This document shows positions 58,538 to 64,000 of a stretch of DNA of 64,000 bases, one piece after another (position 1 is the stretch's first letter; every line of letters starts with the position of its first letter). The translations under genes and the position numbers were made by a program. Where the stretch lies: contig JANBVO010000079.1 in the NCBI GenBank assembly GCA_030052745.1, positions 1 through 64,000 of the forward strand, written 5' to 3'. Source of the stretch: Pleurostoma richardsiae (Eukaryota > Ascomycota > Sordariomycetes > Calosphaeriales > Pleurostomataceae). The notes under the pieces were generated by a model. The model searched no databases and was not told the origin of the DNA. It worked only from the letters and a program-made list of their open reading frames with translations.

Positions 58538-60604
58538 CTATGTCAGCATCAAGCACACTTTCTGGCTCTCCATCACTTTTCGCCAGCTACTAAGCTCCCT
58601 GGAGCAACCCGACCGTCTCCTATGCCAGACTTCGGTGACGATATCTCGACCCCGCAGTCCCCCGGCTAACCCATACACCTTAGTATGGTCATACCATTTC
58701 ATGAAACGTTGCTGGAGATCGTCATCTATGGCTTCTGCGGCGGCTATGAAGCAAGGCCAAAAGAGCGATCCAGACCCGAACTCGTGCTGCTTCTTGATAT
58801 CTTCAATTGCCTCAGCATGATTGATAACAGCCTCGACGTAAGGCCTGAGATGTCTCTGGTGCATTGATCGCACATGTTGCGAAAAGTAGATGATGATGGC
58901 CTGGTGGAATGCGCGTGTCTGGTGTTCAATGATTGCCTTGTCCTCCGGGGTCAAATTCAGAGCATCGAGGCAAGAAAGCACCATATCGACCGGCCAGTCG
59001 AGTATCTCGCCTTCGAGGTTGTCACACGTGTTCGCAAGTTCCGATGCCGTGATACAGTCCAGGTCTTGGGGATGTTTACGGATTGCGTCAAGTCGTTGAA
59101 CAATGTCGTTGGTCTTCTCTAGCAGGATGAACAGGGATGGTGGAACTCCGTATATGAACTCGCAGGAGCCGGCGTCCTTTGTGTTGTCAATCAAGTCACC
59201 TTCCAGGATATCCAGGAAAGAGGTAGAAGGCACCTCGAACTTCTCACGTTGGGCATCAGCCTGGACGGTTTCGGGATTGCAAGTACCCGTGATGGAGCTT
59301 GTTGTTGCATGCATCACTCTGAGATAGAAGAAGATGCGGTGCAGAGACCGGGCTTTTGATGAGTACTTCAGCTTCCAAAGTTTAGTAGCTCGAATCAGGC
59401 TTTCACACCCAGACAGATGCATCTGACAAGTTTCTGTCTCTCCAGATGCAACGTCAATCGTAACCATGGAAAGCATGGCAGCTAGCAATTCCTTGTACTT
59501 GGGCTTCGCTTTGGATGAGGCGATTTCGGCGAGGCATCGGTGGAGCGAAGTAACAGCTTGTGACCTCAGTTGCTGGCCCACGTTTCGCCATTTCTCTGCC
59601 TGCTCGCGCTGTTCCTGGTCATACCGGTTTGCCAGGCAGTATGCACTGACGGATAGGATCGCATGTAAGAGAGCACTGCGTGTATGAGATGTGCCGCCGA
59701 GGACCTCAATCTCGCTGCTGCCTTGAAGCGACCGGGGGAGGTGTATCGACTTCCACGGAGTCTTGGGGTTCTCAATCACACTGAAAATGTTGACCACTTG
59801 ATGTATATAGTGGTTAAACAGGAGCCGCGTCATGGGTTTCATAAAGACTGCGGCCGGTTGACATAGGAGCGCCGAGGTACCGGACGACAGAGTCACTTCA
59901 GCATCGTCGCAATAACCGCCATCACTTTTGCTTTCCGTGCTAAACCTTGTATGCTCTTGGAGCAATACCCAGTCTTGGAACGAGGTATTCACATCGAGAG
60001 ACGGTGATGTGGGGGTAGAAGCAGAGAGAGTTGAGGGCTCGTTCTGATTGTGGACATTTTCGTATTTTCCATCCTGAGATTCTGCTGTGGACTCCGAAGT
60101 GGCCTCCAGAGAAGATGAGCGGCGAGTACTTGTCGGTGAAGGAGCCGAGACACACGTGTCCTCGAAGGCCGAAAACAGTCCAAAAGGACCACTGAGCCTA
60201 GTCTCGGGGCCGTATGGGACTTCCCCATCTCCGTCGAGGACGTTCAGTAAGTGGTCTATCTCAGAGTCGCTTAGGTTTAAGCTTGGAGTAGCTGATGTGA
60301 ATCAGCGTGAGCCAAAGGCCCTGATATCGTCTAACGGACACTCACAGAAGGCGATCTGTCGTCGCTGGAATGTGGTGGTTCTTACGGGACCTGCAAGCGC
60401 ATCTCCTTTGCCGGTCTCGCACGGTAGCCACTGCAGTCGGGTCGAATATCCTTCACAGACGAGGCCCTTTCGCGTGCATTGATTGCACTGGGGCCACGTC
60501 TCGTCACATTTCAACTTCCGGGTCCGGCAAGTCCAGCAGCCGGTGAATGTCTTACGACCGGCGGCGGGCCGCGAGTTGGATGCCTGACCACTCATGGCAG
60601 ACAA
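58538..60604 (-). CDS. Zn2Cys6 transcription factor (second catabolic group)
   Basis: The model is complement(join(58538..60291, 60346..60604)), 670 residues from MSAMSGQ. A second ATG at 60595 would remove three residues. The zinc cluster has Cys at 23, 26, 33, 40, 43 and 50 (CWTCRTRKLKCDETWPQC, NQC, VC). A Ser/Thr-rich acidic linker follows, then a long helical domain (RSALLHAILSVSAYCLANRYD, KYKELLAAMLSMVTIDVASGE, CQMHLSGCESLI, FFYLRVMHATTS). That arrangement resembles the ARGRII/arginine-regulator type of fungal domain rather than the classic MHR. It ends with GSLFWPCFIAAAEAIDDDLQQRF. It is divergent from the class II aldolase-like gene and close to two permeases, so it is the likely local regulator. 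Confidence 0.88.
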
Positions 60605-61219
60605 TCCAATCGTCGGATGGTTTCGGCTCGCTCATGACATATGTCGCGCAATCCAGCGGCCCGAGGAGACAAGACAATGCTGGGGGATGGTAGCTCGGGC
60701 AAGTCAGAAGGGCAAAGAGGAAAGAGATGGCGTGGAATCCCCACCCCTAAAATGGACGACCCTCCTTTAGACAGGCGTTATTACTGAACGATAAGAGATG
60801 ACGATTAGGGCGCCGCTCCCCGTTGCTGTCCTTGGGCTAGTACGGGTTGGCAATGTTGGTGGCATCGGTAAGATCCCCGCTCGGGACAACATCCGGTCAG
60901 GATCCTGGCATGGGCCAGCTAGGGAATCCACTGTTGTATTAGTACTTTGATTGGCTCGCTATGAGTTGCCTTGGTCTCGCCAGGAGCTTCCTCACGAGTG
61001 AACGAAGAGTCTCTCGGCGCCCACGCTTGAGGCAAAATGCCTGCGTCCGCAATACTAAAAGCGGCAATGCCTTATCAGTCTTCATCCAGACGGCTGCCTG
61101 TGCCGTGAAAGCGGACTTCGAAGCTTCGAGATAAGAAAGTCTGGAAGGAAGCAAGTGAGCGTAGGAGAACATTGGTGTCCGATAAGCCCATCAGCTGTGC
61201 CACTTGACCCAACCTAGCG
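60605..61219. other. Divergent promoter region
   Basis: This lies between the Zn2Cys6 gene (minus) and the aldolase-like gene (plus). No clear array of CGG triplets for the regulator was identified by eye. Confidence 0.5.
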
Positions 61220-62188
61220 ATGACCCCCTCCGCGACCACAATCGTGACGGAGGTCCGGGACCATGCCGCCGAACCGGAGTCTTTGACGCTCAGCTCCGAT
61301 CCCGCCGACAACAGTGGCGCGGTGGGAGAGGCGGAAGCCGACGACCCCTTTGCGACCGGTGGCATCCCATACGAAGGAATTCCCAAGTTTGATGACCCTT
61401 ATAAGAAGCGGCAATGGCAGCTGGAGCATATGGCCGGTGCATTCCGAGTGTTCGCTCGAAAGGGTTTCACCGAAGGCGCCGCCGGCCACATCAGCCTGCG
61501 GGACCCCGTGCAACCAGACACGTTTTGGATCAACCCGTATGACTATCACCTTTTGACTAACCCTGCAATGACTTGCGCTGACCATGCTGCCCCTTTCAGG
61601 TATGCAAAGCACTTCGGCATGCTGAAGGCCAGCGACATGGTTCAGGTTAACGAGAGTGGGCGAGTCATCGGCGGTGCCCGATCACCGGTTAACACGGCCG
61701 GCTTCATGATTCACAGCGCAATCCACAAGGCGCGGCCCGACGTGAATGCGGCTTGCCATACACACTCCAAGTTTGGAAAGGCCTGGTCGTCCTTTGGGAA
61801 ACCACTGGAGATCCTGTCGCAGGATGCCTGTAACTTTTATAAGAATCAGGCAGTGTACGCTAACTTCGGAGGCGTTGTCATGGAAAAAGACGAGGGGGAA
61901 CGGATCGCCGCTGCCATGGGTGATGCGCGATGTGTGATCCTCCAGAATCACGGACTCCTCACAGTAGGCTCGACGGTGGATGAGGCGGCTTATCTGTTTA
62001 CGCTGATGGAGAGAACGTGTGAAGTGCAGATGATTATTGATGCATCAGGGAGGGACAAGATCACAGTGAAGGACGAGGAGGCCGAGTTCACGGCCAAGTT
62101 GAACGCCACACCGCGAACCCTATACACCGACTTTCAGCCTGACTTTGAATTTGAAGTTTGGCAGTCGAATGGGGAGCTATGCAAGTAG
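61220..62188 (+). CDS. Class II aldolase/adducin-domain protein
   Basis: The model is join(61220..61536, 61600..62188), 301 residues. The 63-nt intron (GTATGA...TTTCAG) is a multiple of three with no stop, so an intronless reading stays open. Removing it gives the family's NPYAKHFGMLKASDMV in place of a 21-residue insert. The domain shows RKGFTEGAAGHISLRDP, the metal-binding CHTHSKFGKAWS with the His-x-His pair, and QNHGLLTVGSTVDEAAYLF with the third His. Such proteins include fuculose-phosphate and related aldolases or epimerases, but many fungal members have unknown substrates. It is tail to tail with a 2-hydroxyacid oxidase gene, 198 bp away, which fits a shared pathway for a hydroxy acid or sugar acid. 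Confidence 0.9.
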   Translation: MTPSATTIVTEVRDHAAEPESLTLSSDPADNSGAVGEAEADDPFATGGIPYEGIPKFDDPYKKRQWQLEHMAGAFRVFARKGFTEGAAGHISLRDPVQPDTFWINPYDYHLLTNPAMTCADHAAPFRYAKHFGMLKASDMVQVNESGRVIGGARSPVNTAGFMIHSAIHKARPDVNAACHTHSKFGKAWSSFGKPLEILSQDACNFYKNQAVYANFGGVVMEKDEGERIAAAMGDARCVILQNHGLLTVGSTVDEAAYLFTLMERTCEVQMIIDASGRDKITVKDEEAEFTAKLNATPRTLYTDFQPDFEFEVWQSNGELCK

Positions 62189-62386
62189 GCCATGGGGACT
62201 CGAAGAAAGTTGTAATTAGGATTCCATTGTGCTGTATAAAAGCTCAAGGCACTCTGCTGTCTTATAGTGACTCTAGGACTCAAAATTTCAAAATGAAATG
62301 CGTCTGCTTGCTATCCTCACTATTGCATACTAAAGATTTCTAATAGGCCTTCCCCATATTCGTTTCCATTGTCGTGCAAACGGAGG

Positions 62387-63860
62387 TCACAACTTGCTTA
62401 GCACTCCGTCACCATTCAGGATCGAAAGGTGACCCCTATTAATCTCCGAAACATTCTTGCACCTGTAAGTCATTGCTGTTAGTCACGGCATTCTGTAGTA
62501 TTTTGTGTCTCCTGTTTTATCTCACCCGGTTAGTCCCATTGCTAACGTGAATTCGTGCAACAGCAGCTGGAGTGCCAATTCGACGCCCTTCGATCCGTTA
62601 TACTGCAGTTACTGGTCATCAGTGATTCAACCCACCAAGAAGGACCAGGGGTTGAAACGAACCGCTAGACCCCAGATCGGCACACGGCCCACAAAGCAGA
62701 AATCTGCACCCAGAGCAAGTGCTTTGAAGATATCTGTCCCTCGCCTGATGCCGCTATCAATGGCGATAGGGATCCTGCCTTTTGCTACCGGCGCGCATTC
62801 TCTCAGGGCGTCAAGTGTTGCTGGGACGCTGTCAAGCTGCCGGCCGCCGTGATTAGAGATGATGACACCGTCGAAGCCGTGACGAATAGCAAGGGCAACA
62901 TCGTCAGGTGTGTATACTAGACCAGTCAGTCTGCATACCCTCTAGGCTCTTTAAAATCTCGCTTACTTCCTTTAATCCACACAGGAAGTTTCGTGTTTGC
63001 TCTCATGAAGGCGGCGACCTGACCCCAGTCCATTGAATTTTCTTGTCGGGCAAGGAGTTAGCAGATCTTAAATCACTGAAACAATCATGGACGGACTTGC
63101 CGTAGGCTAGCCGTTCATCACTCTTCTCCAAGTTGTCACAGTTGAAGTCTCCTAGGTTTGGATACACCGTTCCCTTTGGCATGGCAAAAGAGTTGCGGTA
63201 TTCATTCAGCCGTTTTCCAAGGAAAGGGGCATCTATAGTGAGGAACAAGGCTTTGAAGCCGGCCTCTGCGTATGAACCGTTAGCTTTTCATCTGTCCAGT
63301 CATATATGGCGTTTTCACTGCACTCAGACATACTCTCTGCCCTCTTGATCATGTCAATCACAACCTGCTTATCCCTCACCAGTGTAACTTGGTAAGCATA
63401 TGGATTGCCCTTCCCCTGTGCAATGACGTCCTCCATGGAATCATTCGAATATGTGGAGAGTCCCATGGCAACACCCATGTTAGCTGCAGCGCGTGACGTG
63501 CCAACTTCGCCGTCAGGATGAGCGAGTCGGTGCATGGCAGCCGGAGAGAAGCCTAGCGGAAACGCCACTTTAGTGCCCAGGATGGTTGTTGACGTGTCGA
63601 TATTCGACACATCGACGAGCACTCTTGGTCGAATCTTATATCGATCGAAGGCCGCGCGGTTGTCCGCGAGACTATAATAACAGCTTCAGTAGACACTCTA
63701 ATATTAGACCACATGAACTGGAGCTTGTTTACGTCAACAGATCCATTGCTCCCTCATTAAAGTAATCGCGGAACATCTTGGGCATCTTCTTGGACGCCTG
63801 CTCCTCCAAGTCCCTAATGCAAAAGACATGCTTGTCGTAGCTTGGGCCCCGATTTGCCAT
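62387..63860 (-). CDS. FMN-dependent 2-hydroxyacid oxidase/dehydrogenase (lactate oxidase-like)
   Basis: The model is complement(join(62387..62462, 62526..62602, 62663..62916, 62967..63041, 63101..63265, 63334..63671, 63733..63860)), 370 residues, all frame-checked. The TIM barrel begins YFNEGAMDLLTLADNRAAFDRYKIRPRVLVDVSNID. It has PLGFSPAAMHRLAHPDGE, YQVTLVRDK, LFLTIDAPFLGKR, the catalytic ISNHGGRQLD (His, Arg) and DSGIRRGTDIFKALALGAD for FMN phosphate binding. It ends with the family's C-terminal LSILNGDGVLSKL. These enzymes oxidise L-2-hydroxy acids (lactate, glycolate and larger) to keto acids. One intron (donor at 63100) begins GCAAGT, so it is of the GC-AG class. Confidence 0.92.
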
Positions 63861-64000
63861 TGTGCGTTGAACTCAGGCTATCCGCCAAACGAGTAAAACG
63901 GACAAGTTGAAAGTATTGCGACCGGTATTGAAGATCAGTGGGTCGAAGAATGAGATCGGAGCAAGAGAAGTCGACCGTATTGCTGGAAAGACTCGGAACT
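63861..64000. other. Right-hand flank
   Basis: This is promoter sequence of the hydroxyacid oxidase gene. Nothing else can be said from 140 bp. Confidence 0.5.

Noticed and set aside
1-64000. A polyketide, peptide or terpene synthase cluster linking the P450, monooxygenase and efflux pump
   Set aside because: No synthase core domain is present anywhere in the window, and these three genes are 10-25 kb apart with unrelated genes between.
1-64000. CRISPR array, LTR element or other intact mobile element
   Set aside because: No regularly spaced repeats, long terminal repeats, reverse transcriptase, transposase or integrase motifs were found.

Overview
The window is nuclear DNA of a filamentous ascomycete (Pezizomycotina). 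Most genes are split by 45-85 bp GT-AG introns with CTRAY-type branch points. The gene content is typical of that group: Zn2Cys6 and bZIP regulators, DHA2, sugar and Dal5-type MFS carriers, a CorA-like fungal membrane protein, a P450, GH43 and GH88 enzymes, and an intronless tRNA-Thr. All models were built by hand from the sequence. Exon joins are given where the reading frame across each junction could be checked.

Layout. 0-13 kb: the 3' end of a Blm10/PA200 proteasome activator, a flavin monooxygenase, an NmrA-like oxidoreductase divergent from a bZIP regulator, a decayed copy of the tail of an MFS gene, a large uncharacterised protein with a possible PD-(D/E)XK motif, and the intact DHA2 MFS transporter that matches the decayed copy. 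13.4-17.2 kb is almost gene-free and holds one tRNA-Thr(AGU). 17-34.8 kb: a CCCH zinc-finger protein, a small hypothetical protein, a Zn2Cys6 regulator, a CorA-like protein, a P450, a frameshifted 2EXR-like gene, a secreted CAP protein and a VOC/glyoxalase protein.

35.3-50.0 kb holds five consecutive genes on the minus strand: a GH43 glycosidase, a Zn2Cys6 regulator, a sugar/H+ symporter, a GH88 unsaturated uronyl hydrolase and a DUF2264 protein. This reads as a small catabolic cluster for a uronic-acid-containing polysaccharide, with liberation, uptake and control side by side. 50.6-63.9 kb holds a second set: a Dal5-type anion permease, a 2-oxoglutarate/Fe(II) oxygenase, an amino-acid permease, a Zn2Cys6 regulator, a class II aldolase-like protein and an FMN-dependent 2-hydroxyacid oxidase. 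This looks like uptake and oxidation of a small nitrogenous or hydroxy acid, but the substrate cannot be read from sequence.

The most unusual observations are structural. The amino-acid permease gene appears to need a 2-nt exon between two good introns, and the CorA-like gene needs a 9-nt exon. A 10-bp-period array of ACGTAA sites lies between the divergent NmrA and bZIP genes. The bZIP basic region has Gly at the normally invariant Asn. About 400 bp of the MFS gene (coding tail plus 3' flank) recurs 4.6 kb away in decayed form.
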